Shown here: positions 7,815 to 15,981 of the stretch, piece after piece
How positions within the stretch are numbered: position 1 is the first letter of the stretch
How the letters are laid out: each line of letters begins with the position of its first letter
NCBI RefSeq assembly: GCF_026242055.1
Contig: NZ_JAPJDL010000003.1
Span: 506,796 to 570,795 of the forward strand
Source of the DNA: Lentzea sp. NEAU-D7
Lineage (GTDB): Bacteria > Actinomycetota > Actinomycetes > Mycobacteriales > Pseudonocardiaceae
DNA: 64,000 bases
Direction of reading: 5' to 3'
The notes under the pieces: model-generated
Databases searched by the model: none
What the model was told of the DNA's origin: nothing
Seen by the model: only the letters and a program-made list of their open reading frames with translations
Position numbers and translations under genes: made by a program

Positions 7815-9015
7815 AGCCCTCGCCGAGCCGGTGGTGCGGGTTCGCCGCGGCTGGATGGCCTGGCTGTTCTGCGCGAACCTCGGGTTGTGGCTGGCGGTCT
7901 ACGCGCCGATCCAGGTCCTGCTGCCGCAACAGGCCGAGATGCTGGACAAGGCCGACAAGGAGCTGGTCTTCGGCATCGTCACCGGGTTCGGCGGCCTGGT
8001 GTCGTTGCTCGTCGTGCCGTTGATCGGCTTCCTGTCCGACCGCACGACCTCGCGGTTCGGCCGTCGCCACCCGTGGACGCTGGCCGGCGCCGTCATCGGT
8101 GCGTTCGGCCTCGCCGTGCTGGCCAACGCGCCGTCGGTCGTCGTGATGACCATCGGCTGGTGCCTCGTGCAGGCCGGTATCGGCGGCATGCTCGCCGCGC
8201 TGACCTCGGCCGTGCCGGACCGGGTGCCCGTCGAGCAACGCGCCCAGGTCGGCGGGCTGATCGGGATCAGCCAGATGCTCGGCACGGTGCTGGGCGCGGT
8301 CGTGGTGACCCTGCTGGTCAGCGGGCTGACCGCGGGTTACCTGGCGTGCGCGGTCATCGTGCTGGTCGGCGCGGTCTTCTTCGTGCTGCGCACGCCGGAC
8401 ACGCAGCTCGTCGTGAAGCCGGTCAGGCCGACGTTCTGGATCTCGCCCAGGCAGAACCCCGACTTCGCTTGGGCGTGGGGTGGTCACCTGATGATCAACC
8501 TCGGCAACGCGTTCGGGACGCTCTACCTCCTCTACTTCCTCGGCGACGTGGTCCGCCACGAGTCACCCGAGGACGGGCTGCTGGTGCTCATGGCGCTCTA
8601 CGGGGTGGCGCTCGCCGCAGGAGCGGTGCTGTTCGGCGCACGGAGTGATCGTTCCGGGCGTCGCAAGCCGTACGTGTACGGCGCCGCGGCCGTGATGGCG
8701 CTGGCGGCGTTGATCCTGGTGATCTGGCCGACCTGGACCGCCGTCCTGATCGCCTCCCCGCTGCTCGGCGTCGGCTTCGGCACGTACTGGGCCGTCGCGA
8801 TCGCGCTGCTCACGCAGGTGCTGCCGGCCGCGTCCGACCGGGCCAAGGACCTGGGTGTGCTCAACGTGGCCAACGCGTTGCCGCAGGTCATCGCCCCCTT
8901 GCTGACGGCGTTGATCCTGGCCAACCTTGGTGGTTACCGCGGTCTGTTCGCGGTCTCCGCGCTGGCGACGACGCTGGCGGCGGTGTTGATGAGTCGAGTG
9001 CGATCGGTGGTCTGA
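7807..9015 (+). CDS. MFS transporter, sugar (GPH/SLC45-like) type
   Basis: 402 aa with about twelve hydrophobic segments. The loop LIGFLSDRTTSRFGRRHPWT is the D-R-x-G-R-R motif between helices 2 and 3, repeated in the second half as GARSDRSGRRKPYVYG. Coupled to a cytoplasmic beta-glucosidase by an 8-bp overlap, it most likely imports a glucoside or disaccharide. The GTG start lies inside the end of the glycosidase gene. Its TGA overlaps the ATG of the following SDR. Confidence 0.88.
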   Translation: MSEALAEPVVRVRRGWMAWLFCANLGLWLAVYAPIQVLLPQQAEMLDKADKELVFGIVTGFGGLVSLLVVPLIGFLSDRTTSRFGRRHPWTLAGAVIGAFGLAVLANAPSVVVMTIGWCLVQAGIGGMLAALTSAVPDRVPVEQRAQVGGLIGISQMLGTVLGAVVVTLLVSGLTAGYLACAVIVLVGAVFFVLRTPDTQLVVKPVRPTFWISPRQNPDFAWAWGGHLMINLGNAFGTLYLLYFLGDVVRHESPEDGLLVLMALYGVALAAGAVLFGARSDRSGRRKPYVYGAAAVMALAALILVIWPTWTAVLIASPLLGVGFGTYWAVAIALLTQVLPAASDRAKDLGVLNVANALPQVIAPLLTALILANLGGYRGLFAVSALATTLAAVLMSRVRSVV

Positions 9016-9794
9016 TGCAGGTCGAGGGCAAGAAGGTTCTGGTCACGGGGGCGTCCCAGGGGATCGGCGCCGAGGCGGCGTTCCGGTTCGCGGCCCACGG
9101 CGCACACGTCCACCTTGTGGCCCGGAGCGCCGAACTGCTCGATCTGCAGGTCAAACGGATCAAGGAGTTCGGCGGCTCGGCGACCGCTCATCAGGCGGAC
9201 CTCGCGGACGCCGAGCAGATCCGCGCACTCGCACAGGACGTGCCGGCCCCCGACGTGCTGGTCAACAACGCGGGTGTCGGGCGCTGGTTGTTCCTCGACG
9301 ACACGTCGTCCGACGAGCTGGTCACGATGACCGCTGTGCCTTACATGGCGGCGTTGTTGCTGACCAGGGAGTACCTCGGCGCCATGCGGTCGCGCGGTTC
9401 CGGCTGGATCGTCAACGTGAACTCGCCGGTGTCGCGGTTGCCGATTCCCGGCTGCGTGGGCTACCAGTCGGCGCGGTGGGCCTTGCGCGGGCTGACCGCG
9501 TCGTTGCGCCTCGACCTGAGGGGAACCGGTGTCGGTGTCAGCGAAGTGGTGCCCGGCAAGGTCTCCAGCGAGTACTTCAACAACAACCCCGGCGCCGAGG
9601 AGCGGATCCCGGCGATCGCCCGGATGATCCCGACCGTCACGCCGCAGCAGTGCGCGAAGGCGATCGTGGACGCCGTGGAGAAGGAACGCGCCGAGCACCT
9701 GTTCCCGTGGCAGCTCAAGGCGTTCGAGATCTCCGGCCGGCTGTTCCCAGGACTGACGTCGTACCTGACCTGGAAGACCGGAACCCACCGCTAG
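9015..9794 (+). CDS. Short-chain dehydrogenase with YxxxR in place of YxxxK
   Basis: 259 aa classical SDR: VLVTGASQGIGAEAAFRF for the cofactor, VLVNNAGVGRW, and catalytic Ser in NVNSPVSRLP. The catalytic tyrosine is in GYQSARWALRGL, so the normally invariant lysine four residues after Tyr is arginine. The C-terminal region (HLFPWQLKAFEISGRLFPG) resembles actinobacterial SDRs with a membrane-associated tail. It is the third gene of the bgl operon (TGATG overlap with the MFS gene). Whether it is catalytically active is unclear. Confidence 0.85.
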   Translation: MQVEGKKVLVTGASQGIGAEAAFRFAAHGAHVHLVARSAELLDLQVKRIKEFGGSATAHQADLADAEQIRALAQDVPAPDVLVNNAGVGRWLFLDDTSSDELVTMTAVPYMAALLLTREYLGAMRSRGSGWIVNVNSPVSRLPIPGCVGYQSARWALRGLTASLRLDLRGTGVGVSEVVPGKVSSEYFNNNPGAEERIPAIARMIPTVTPQQCAKAIVDAVEKERAEHLFPWQLKAFEISGRLFPGLTSYLTWKTGTHR

Positions 9795-9804
9795 GAGCGT
9801 GAAA

Positions 9805-10038
9805 ACGGCCCTCACCTGCGCGGGAGGTGCAGGCAAGGGCCGTGGTTGGTGACCGCGGACCGGTGACGGTCGGGGAGGGAAGGTGCACGTCACCGGCCCG
9901 CGGGAATCTGTGGAGTTGGAAAAGCTGACCGGGGCCCGCGATGTCGCGGTCGGGGGTTCGCACATCGCGGGCCACCGGTCAGTAGGCGGTTTGCAGACCT
10001 GGTCGTGTCGGGGGGACGCCAGGTCAGTCGCAAACGCC
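9805..10038. other. Array of four consecutive strong hairpins between convergent genes
   Basis: H1 9805-9843: ACGGCCCT/AGGGCCGT around CACCT/AGGTG. H2 9854-9903: CGCGGaCCGGTGACG with CGTCACCGGcCCGCG. H3 9925-9982: CTGACCGG and CCCGCGATGT pairing with ACATCGCGGG and CCGGTCAG, 18 pairs. H4 9985-10038: GGCGgTTTGC/GCAAACGCC around ACCTGG/CCAGGT. Together they fill the gap between the SDR stop (9794) and the convergent gene at 10041. On the minus strand H1 is followed by TTTTC, so it could terminate leftward transcription. No protein-coding signal was seen. Confidence 0.7.
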
Positions 10039-10040
10039 CG

Positions 10041-10400
10041 TTAGTGGGCTCGAGCCACCGCGCGGCGGGACCGGGTGACAGGAGGAGTCACCGGGGCCTC
10101 GCGCAGGTGGCGAGCCGGGCGCGGGGCGAGTCCGCCCGCGACCAGGTGTTCGTACGCGGCGCGCCACACCGAGCAAGGTGACTTCTGCTGGCGCCAACGG
10201 CCGGAACATTCGGGGCAGTTGCCCTTCTCGTCCGGTTCGTGCGCTGCCAGCAGAGCACGCCATCCCTCGGTCAGCCGAGGGAGCTCGGATCGAGCCACCG
10301 ACAGGAGGGACGGGGCGTCAGCGCGGCTCGCCAGCTCTGTGAGCAGGTCGAGGCGTTCCCACACAGCGTTGCGAAGAACCTGTCCGAGGATCGCGTCCAT
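10041..10400 (-). CDS. Small zinc-ribbon-like hypothetical protein, 119 aa
   Basis: It starts MDAILGQVLRNAVWERLDLL and contains GNCPECSGRWRQQKSPCSVW, a C-x2-C followed 12 residues later by a third Cys, suggesting a small metal site. The C-terminus is proline- and arginine-rich (PRPARHLREAPVTPPVTRSR). It lies 13 bases after the stop of the next gene upstream and is probably cotranscribed with it. It is typical of small genes found beside XRE-TPR regulators in Pseudonocardiales. The function is unknown, and in-frame extension upstream of the ATG is possible. Confidence 0.7.
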   Translation of the reverse strand: MDAILGQVLRNAVWERLDLLTELASRADAPSLLSVARSELPRLTEGWRALLAAHEPDEKGNCPECSGRWRQQKSPCSVWRAAYEHLVAGGLAPRPARHLREAPVTPPVTRSRRAVARAH

Positions 10401-10413
10401 CGAAACGTCACCG

Positions 10414-10737
10414 TCACCTTTCCGCCTGGTCGGCGGCTTCGCGTAGCGCAGCCCTGAGCTGTACGAGCTGGTCGTGGGACAAGACTGCCGTCTCACCGGG
10501 AGGGCCTACCAGGACCACTTGGCCCTGAACGACCTTCACGGTGAGCTGGCGGTCCCGGTCGACCACGTCGCCGCAGCTGATCTGCCACGTCCGACGTTGC
10601 CCGGTCATGCCGCGCCATGTGGAGTCGGTGTCACCCGTCTCCACAATGGAGGTGGAGCCTGAGGAGGAGCTGTCCACTATCAGGTCGTTCCTCTCCGTGC
10701 TCACTCGCTTACCGGAGTCCAGATTGCGATGATTCAT
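10414..10737 (-). CDS. Hypothetical protein, divergent from XRE-TPR regulator
   Basis: 107 aa from ATG 10737, or 96 aa from a GTG at 10704. The N-terminus is serine-rich (DLIVDSSSSGSTSIVETGD). The C-terminal half is compact: TWQISCGDVVDRDRQLTVKV, then ETAVLSHDQLVQLRAALREA, perhaps a beta domain plus a helix. No family is recognised. It is the first gene of a two-gene unit with 10041-10400, sharing a 158-bp divergent promoter region with the regulator at 10896, so the regulator plausibly controls it. Confidence 0.65.
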   Translation of the reverse strand: MNHRNLDSGKRVSTERNDLIVDSSSSGSTSIVETGDTDSTWRGMTGQRRTWQISCGDVVDRDRQLTVKVVQGQVVLVGPPGETAVLSHDQLVQLRAALREAADQAER

Positions 10738-10895
10738 GCCGGAACGGGACGTCACAGCGCCCACCGGTGGAAGTCTTACGGTGAGCGGTAAGCGGTGTTC
10801 GGTAGAGCCGATCAGCTCCGCCGAAGAGGACTTCTCGGGCTCGGGGACCTGCCCCTAGTCTGCCGATGACGCCCAACGGACTGTGAGGGTGCGCG

Positions 10896-12278
10896 ATGAA
10901 CACCATGAGTTCCCAGGGCTCTCCGATCCCCACCGAGGTGTGGGACCACCAGGAGATGCGGGACGCACTTGCCCGACGAGAGATCAGCTCGGTCTACCGG
11001 CTGCTCCGAAGGCACGGCGTGTCCCAGCGCCAGATCGCGGCGCTCACCGGGCAATCGCAGTCCGAGGTCTCGGAGATCCTCAAGGGACGCCAGGTGATGG
11101 CGTACGACGTCCTGACGAGGATCGCCGTCGGCTTGGGTGTCCCACGTGGATACATGGGTCTCGCCTATGACGAGACAACGGCAGTACGGGTGGCCGCGAC
11201 CGCGGACTCACCCCATCCTGAGGAGGACGAGTCGGTGAAGCGTCGGAAGTTCCTCGCGCACGCCGCCGCCGTGACAGTGGGCGCGGCCGTGTTCGGAGCG
11301 GACTCCGGGTCGTGGGTTTCACACCCCACACAGACTCCGGCTCCGGGACGCATCGGCATGACCGATGTGCGCCAGGTCGAAGCGGCGACGCGGGCTCTGC
11401 GTGCCCTGGACTACCAGTACGGCGGCGGTTCCTGCCGCGACGCGGTGGTCGCCCAGCTGTCCTGGGGACAGCAGATGCTCGGTGCCAGCTCCACGGACAT
11501 CGTTCGCCAGCGGCTCTTCGTCGCACTGGCGGACCTGCACAACCTCGCCGGCTGGACGTCGTTCGACACCGGCCTGATGGACTCCGCCCGCAACCACTTC
11601 GGCCAGGCGCTCGATCTCGCCAAGCAGGGCGAGAACGAGGCGCTGATGGCGAACATCCTGTACCGCATGGGCCGCGTCTACTTGCACCAGAACGCCCCCG
11701 ACGACGCGCTGAAGGTGTTCCAGCTGGGCCAGCTGGCCGCGCAGAACTCCGGTTCCGAGCTGGCCGTCGGCATCCTGTGCGCCAACGAGGCCTGGGCCTA
11801 CGCGAAGATGGGTTCCGACGAGCAGGCGCTCAAGCTGCTCGGCCGCGCCCGTGACGAGTTCTCCCGTTCGAACATCGCCGAAGCGCCCGCGTGGGCCCGG
11901 TTCTTCAACGAGATCGACCTCTCGTCCATGATCGGCACGGTGCACACGGAGCTCGCGCAGACGGTGGACCCCAAGTACACGAGGACCGCGATCCCCGCGC
12001 TGTCCAAGGCGATCAACAACTTCGGCGACGAGTACGCGCGCAGCCGTTCGTTCAACCTGACCTCGATGGCGATCAACCACCTGCTCGAGGGCGACATCGA
12101 CCACGGCGCCAAGATCGGCCGCCAGGCCGTCGACCTGTCGGAGAGCCTCAAGTCGGTCCGCACCAAGCAGCGCATGGAGCCGCTCCGCCAGGAAGCCGAC
12201 AAGCGCCGCAACAACCCCGAGGCACGCGAGCTCGCGGACCGCGTCGCCCGGTTCACCGGAGCCGAGTCGGCCGCCTAG
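10896..12278 (+). CDS. XRE-family HTH regulator with TPR-like C-terminal domain
   Basis: 460 aa. The helix-turn-helix is at about residues 41-66 (GVSQRQIAALTGQSQSEVSE). The C-terminal two thirds is helical repeat (ALADLHNLAGWTSFDTGLMD, ILYRMGRVYLHQNAPDDALK), as in regulators that bind peptides or partner proteins. Between them, at residues 115-131, is KRRKFLAHAAAVTVGAA, a Tat-signal-like stretch placed internally, so it is unlikely to be a true export signal. It is divergent from two small genes that it probably regulates. The start ATG 10896 has a weak GAGGG site; ATG 10905 is an alternative. Confidence 0.88.
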   Translation: MNTMSSQGSPIPTEVWDHQEMRDALARREISSVYRLLRRHGVSQRQIAALTGQSQSEVSEILKGRQVMAYDVLTRIAVGLGVPRGYMGLAYDETTAVRVAATADSPHPEEDESVKRRKFLAHAAAVTVGAAVFGADSGSWVSHPTQTPAPGRIGMTDVRQVEAATRALRALDYQYGGGSCRDAVVAQLSWGQQMLGASSTDIVRQRLFVALADLHNLAGWTSFDTGLMDSARNHFGQALDLAKQGENEALMANILYRMGRVYLHQNAPDDALKVFQLGQLAAQNSGSELAVGILCANEAWAYAKMGSDEQALKLLGRARDEFSRSNIAEAPAWARFFNEIDLSSMIGTVHTELAQTVDPKYTRTAIPALSKAINNFGDEYARSRSFNLTSMAINHLLEGDIDHGAKIGRQAVDLSESLKSVRTKQRMEPLRQEADKRRNNPEARELADRVARFTGAESAA

Positions 12279-12422
12279 AACCCATCTCGTTTGGGTCCTA
12301 TAGCACCACTTTTGAATGGTGTGGGACACGAACCGGTAACGCCAGGACCTTCGCACACGAATGCAGCATCGACGGGCGAGAAATCCACGCCTAAGGTGCG
12401 GCAGGTCGGGGCGAAGGACGAG

Positions 12423-12713
12423 GTGCGGCGCGTGAGCCTTACTCGGAGGTGGCGTTCCAAGAGAGCGCTGCGGTCCGCGCAGTTGCTCGACGAGGTGGTG
12501 GACACCCAGCTGCCGCTGCTGGCGGGCTTCGACGAGGAGCGCCGGCGACGATCCGCCGATTACCTCGCCGAACTCGTGGCGCTGGCCCAGGACTACCGCT
12601 ACTACGCCAACGGCTGGATCGACAGCCGCGAGCTGGACCGCCGCGGTCAGCGGACGATGAACCGGCTGGCGCGCATGCGGGAAGAATCTTCGGCCCGACT
12701 GATCACCGACTAG
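12423..12713 (+). CDS. Small basic hypothetical protein, 96 aa
   Basis: It starts at GTG 12423 (GAAGGA just upstream) or GTG 12432. It is arginine-rich and wholly helical in appearance: SLTRRWRSKRALRSAQLLDE, then DEERRRRSADYLAELVALAQ and RRGQRTMNRLARMREESSAR. No membrane segment or metal motif. It lies 144 bases after the XRE-TPR gene, so it may have its own promoter. The function is unknown. Confidence 0.6.
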   Translation: MRRVSLTRRWRSKRALRSAQLLDEVVDTQLPLLAGFDEERRRRSADYLAELVALAQDYRYYANGWIDSRELDRRGQRTMNRLARMREESSARLITD

Positions 12714-12804
12714 TCCGTTCGTGCGCAGTTCGTCGCGCCGATCGGACCACTCGTCGAGTCCGGTCGAAGTCGTGGATGTTTCACGTTGAACATTCGGCCC
12801 GTTC

Positions 12805-13524
12805 TCACCAGGGCACGGTCCCGGCGTGGTCGAAGAGTCCGCCGGTCGGACCGTCGTCGGGCAGCGTGGCCAGCCTGACCGCGATCCTCGCGCCGTTCTC
12901 CGGCGTCTCGTGTCCCTGGAAACCGTTGAACTCGGTGGCGACGTAGCCGGGACAGGCCCCGTTGACCTTGATGCCGGTGAGTTCCTTGGCGTACTGCACC
13001 GTGACGGCGTTCAGGAACGTCTTCGACGGCGTGTAGATCCCGTCGACGTCACCCAGCTCCACGCCCGGTGTGGTCTGCAGGGTCAGTGACGAGAGATGGC
13101 TCGACTGGTTGACGACGCGCGGCCGCTCCGACCGTCCCAGCAGCGGCAGCATCGCGTTGGTGACCCTGACGACGCCGATCACGTTGGTCTCCAGCACCTC
13201 CCTCAGGCTCTCCGCCGTCGCGGCCGAGGGCGCCGTGGGCCACGGCCCCGCGATCCCCGCGTTGTTCACCAGCACGTCGAGGCGGCCGAACCGCTCGTCG
13301 AGCAGTGACACGGCGGAAGCCACGCTCCCGTCGTCGGTCACGTCCAACGGTACGGCGAACGCGTCGACGCCGTTCGCCCGCAGTTTCGCCACCGCTTCCT
13401 CACCGCGTTCGCGGTCACGCGACCCGACTCCGACGGTGATCCCCAGCGCGCCGAGGCCTGCCGCGATCTCGTACCCGATGCCCTTGTTCGCGCCGGTGAC
13501 CAGCGCGATCGTCTGTTCGCTCAT
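12805..13524 (-). CDS. Short-chain dehydrogenase/reductase
   Basis: 239 aa. The cofactor loop ALVTGANKGIGYEIAAGL, then RLDVLVNNAGIAGPW, catalytic Ser in VVNQSSHLSSL and YTPSKTFLNA (Y-x3-K) are complete. The TGANKGIG form is typical of carbonyl-reductase-like SDRs. It is divergent from the LysR gene at 13612 with a clear LysR box between, so it is the likely target of that regulator. The substrate is unknown. Confidence 0.9.
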   Translation of the reverse strand: MSEQTIALVTGANKGIGYEIAAGLGALGITVGVGSRDRERGEEAVAKLRANGVDAFAVPLDVTDDGSVASAVSLLDERFGRLDVLVNNAGIAGPWPTAPSAATAESLREVLETNVIGVVRVTNAMLPLLGRSERPRVVNQSSHLSSLTLQTTPGVELGDVDGIYTPSKTFLNAVTVQYAKELTGIKVNGACPGYVATEFNGFQGHETPENGARIAVRLATLPDDGPTGGLFDHAGTVPW

Positions 13525-13581
13525 GCATTTGATCGTGGTCCTCAACGCCGTCGGGACCAACATCACTTCGGTGCCGCAGCG

Positions 13582-13603
13582 ATACCCGGCCGGTATGGAT
13601 ACC
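13582..13603. promoter_or_regulatory. LysR box (ATACC-N5-GGTAT)
   Basis: The inverted repeat ATACC-CGGCC-GGTAT (13582-13596) satisfies the T-N11-A rule of LysR sites. A third half-site, GATACC, follows at 13598-13603. It sits 58 bp before the SDR start and just before the LysR start, fitting both autoregulation and SDR control. Confidence 0.65.
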
Positions 13604-13611
13604 GTGGCGGA

Positions 13612-14445
13612 GTGGAGACGCGAGAGCTGCGGTACTTCGTCGCGGTGGCCGAGGAGCTGAACTTCGGCCGTGCCGCCGACCGCCTCGGCATCGCCCAGCC
13701 GCCGCTGTCGCGGGCGATCGCACAGCTCGAACACCGGCTCGGCGTCGCGCTGCTGACCCGCACCAGTCGCAAGGTCTCGCTCACGGGTGCCGGCGAGGTG
13801 CTGCTCGCAGAGGGCAGGGCGATCCTCGGTGCGGTGGCGGCGGCCGAACGGCGAACCCGTGCCGCTGCCGAGGACCAGCCGTCGCTCGTCGTGGCCGCCA
13901 AGGCCGGCAGTTCCGGTGAGGTGCTGGCGAAGCTGCTCGACGCGTACGCCAACGAGCCCGGCGCCGTGCCCGTCGACCTGCTGCTGTGCGAGTCGAACCC
14001 CCACCTGCCGTTGCTCGACGGACGGGCGGACGTGGCGCTGCTGCACGAGCCGTACGACCCGACGGCAGGCCTCGACGTGGAGGTCCTGGGAGCCGAGGGC
14101 CAGGTCGCGGTCGTGCCGTCCGCACACCCGCTGGCCGGCAGGTCCCAGCTGCGCATGGCCGACGTCAGCGCCCTGCCGGACCTCGCGCGCTGGCCCCGCC
14201 GGGACGGCACCTACCCGGACGGCTCCGGGGTCGAGGTGCGCAACCTGACCCAGCTGTTCCAGCTGATCGAGCTCGGCCGGGCCGTCGTCGTCCTGCCGGA
14301 AGTCGTTCGCAACGGGCTGGCCGAGGGGCTGGTCGCGATTCCGGTCGTCGACGCGCCCCAGGTCACGACGGTGATCGCGTGGCCTCCGCACAGCCGGTCG
14401 CGCGCGGTCGCCGACCTGGTCAGGGTCGCGACGGGCTTCAGCTGA
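13612..14445 (+). CDS. LysR-family transcriptional regulator
   Basis: 277 aa. The N-terminal HTH METRELRYFVAVAEELNFGR, then AADRLGIAQPPLSRAIAQLE, is canonical LTTR. The C-terminal inducer-binding domain has the expected LVVAAKAGSSGEVLAKLLDA and VEVRNLTQLFQLIELGRAVV. GTG start. The gene is divergent from the SDR at 12805-13524 and ends 8 bp inside the convergent copD gene. Confidence 0.92.
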   Translation: METRELRYFVAVAEELNFGRAADRLGIAQPPLSRAIAQLEHRLGVALLTRTSRKVSLTGAGEVLLAEGRAILGAVAAAERRTRAAAEDQPSLVVAAKAGSSGEVLAKLLDAYANEPGAVPVDLLLCESNPHLPLLDGRADVALLHEPYDPTAGLDVEVLGAEGQVAVVPSAHPLAGRSQLRMADVSALPDLARWPRRDGTYPDGSGVEVRNLTQLFQLIELGRAVVVLPEVVRNGLAEGLVAIPVVDAPQVTTVIAWPPHSRSRAVADLVRVATGFS

Positions 14446-15457
14446 CCGGAGCGCGGCTCAGGACGACGGCGAGCCCGAAGGCGATGCCCATGATCGTCAC
14501 TTCCAGCACCGCCCACTGCACGATCGCGGTGACCTTGTGCTGGGAGATCTTCGGCAGCAGCCGCCACCGGACGTGGGCGCCGAGCGCCGCGATCAGCCCG
14601 GCGCAGACGACCTTGCCCAGGAACAGCAACCCGTAGCCGGTGGTGAACAGCGACTGCGGGAACGGCACGACCGGGTTGAGGACCAGCTCCAGCAGCCCGT
14701 TGAACAGGCCCGTGACCGCGACGACGACCAGGCTGACGGTCGCGAGCTTCGAGAACTTCGGCAGCGCGATCGCCAGCAGTCCCTTGCGGTAGGCGACCAG
14801 CGCCATCAACGCGCCGAGCCCGCCCGTCCACGCCGCGGCGCCCAGCACGTGCAGCTCCATGGAGACCATCGAGTAGTCGTGGTACTTCCAGTTGGAGGCG
14901 TGGCCGGTCACCGGGATCGGCAGCAGCCCGAACATCGAGACGAGGATCCGCAGCTCAGCGGGCACGGACTCGCCGCTGCGCACGGCCATCACGCCGACGA
15001 CCAGGTAGACGAACGCGCAGGCCGCGCTGAACAGCAGGCCCTTGCCGGCGCCGACGTTCGCGATGTAGTCGATCGCGTTGCCGATGCTCACGTCGCTGCC
15101 CGGCCGCAGCTCGGCGGCCTGCAGGACGATCGCGACCAGAGCGGTGACCACCCAGACGGCGGCGGCGACGACCGCGGCCGGCCGGGCGATGCGCATGACG
15201 GGTTCGGTGTGCGTGGGCCGGTCGAAGCCGAGCAGCTTCGGCAGGATCGACAGCCCGACGACGATCGTCGCCGAGACGTCGAGCAGCACCCGTGTGACCG
15301 GAAGGCCGTACCGGACCGCCGCCCCGGCGTCGACGACCCCGGCGACCACGACGGGTGGTGCCAGCACGAGGCCGAGCGCGATGCCTCCGAGTGCGCCGGA
15401 CACGAGTCCGGCGAGCACGCGGTAGTGGGTGGGGGCGGCGGTCCGGACGTCGCTCAT
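14438..15457 (-). CDS. copD: CopD-family copper transport/resistance membrane protein
   Basis: 339 aa with about nine membrane segments. GHASNWKYHDYSMVSMELHV and HVLGAAAWTGGLGALMALVA carry the conserved histidines and W-T/V-G-G pattern of the CopD domain. CopD moves copper across the membrane together with periplasmic-type CopC. It is the last gene of the ycnI-copC-copD operon and its start overlaps the copC stop by 4 bp. The C-terminal cytochrome-c-oxidase-assembly domain seen in longer actinobacterial CopD fusions is absent. Confidence 0.88.
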   Translation of the reverse strand: MSDVRTAAPTHYRVLAGLVSGALGGIALGLVLAPPVVVAGVVDAGAAVRYGLPVTRVLLDVSATIVVGLSILPKLLGFDRPTHTEPVMRIARPAAVVAAAVWVVTALVAIVLQAAELRPGSDVSIGNAIDYIANVGAGKGLLFSAACAFVYLVVGVMAVRSGESVPAELRILVSMFGLLPIPVTGHASNWKYHDYSMVSMELHVLGAAAWTGGLGALMALVAYRKGLLAIALPKFSKLATVSLVVVAVTGLFNGLLELVLNPVVPFPQSLFTTGYGLLFLGKVVCAGLIAALGAHVRWRLLPKISQHKVTAIVQWAVLEVTIMGIAFGLAVVLSRAPVS

Positions 15458-15981
15458 GCCTTCGCGCCTCCGCCGCGCAGGGCGAAGAACACGCCACCGC
15501 CGAGCAGGACCACGGCGCCGGCGATCCAGACCCAGATGGGCAGACCGTCGCTCGAACCCGAGTCACCGGACGCGGCGTTGCTCGGTGCCGCGCTGGGCGT
15601 GCCCGTGCCGTCCTTGGTGAGCGTGAACGACAGCTCACCGGACACGGGGTGCCCGTCCGCGGACAGGATGCGGTAGCCGATCTTGTACTCCCCGGCCTTG
15701 CCCAGGGCGTTGACCTTCGCGGACACCGTGGTGTCCTTGATCGTGGGGTCGCCCGCGACCTCGTAGTGGCCGCCGTTCGAGTCGACCACCGAGATCGTGT
15801 TGATGCCCTGGCCGCCCTGCACGTCCTGGTCGAACGTCAGCGTGACCGTCGAGGGACCGACCTCCAGCGAGGTCTTGTCCTTCGGGTCGCTGCCGATCAG
15901 CGCGTTGTGGGCCGCCGCGGGGGCGGCCGTGACGAGCACGGCCGCACCAGCGAACAGGAACGCGATCAGAGCGCGCTTCAT
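15454..15981 (-). CDS. copC: CopC-family copper-binding protein, membrane-anchored
   Basis: 175 aa. The Sec signal peptide ends PAAAHNALIGSDPKD, leaving the copper-ligand His at or next to the mature N-terminus. The CopC beta-sandwich ends YRILSADGHPVSGELSFTLT with the second conserved His. A Ser/Gly linker and a C-terminal helix (PIWVWIAGAVVLLGGGVFFA) with RGGGAKA anchor it in the membrane. It is translationally coupled to copD and the ycnI-like gene by ATGA overlaps. Confidence 0.92.
   Translation of the reverse strand: MKRALIAFLFAGAAVLVTAAPAAAHNALIGSDPKDKTSLEVGPSTVTLTFDQDVQGGQGINTISVVDSNGGHYEVAGDPTIKDTTVSAKVNALGKAGEYKIGYRILSADGHPVSGELSFTLTKDGTGTPSAAPSNAASGDSGSSDGLPIWVWIAGAVVLLGGGVFFALRGGGAKA

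Noticed and set aside
10896-12278. Reading the KRRKFL motif as a Tat-exported protein start
   Set aside because: The motif is 115 residues into a protein with a clear N-terminal DNA-binding domain and shared reading frame.
12714-12804. Possible third copy of the 165-bp element between convergent genes
   Set aside because: The gap is only 91 bp, it starts with TAG but has no matching palindrome or central CATAC/GTATG core.
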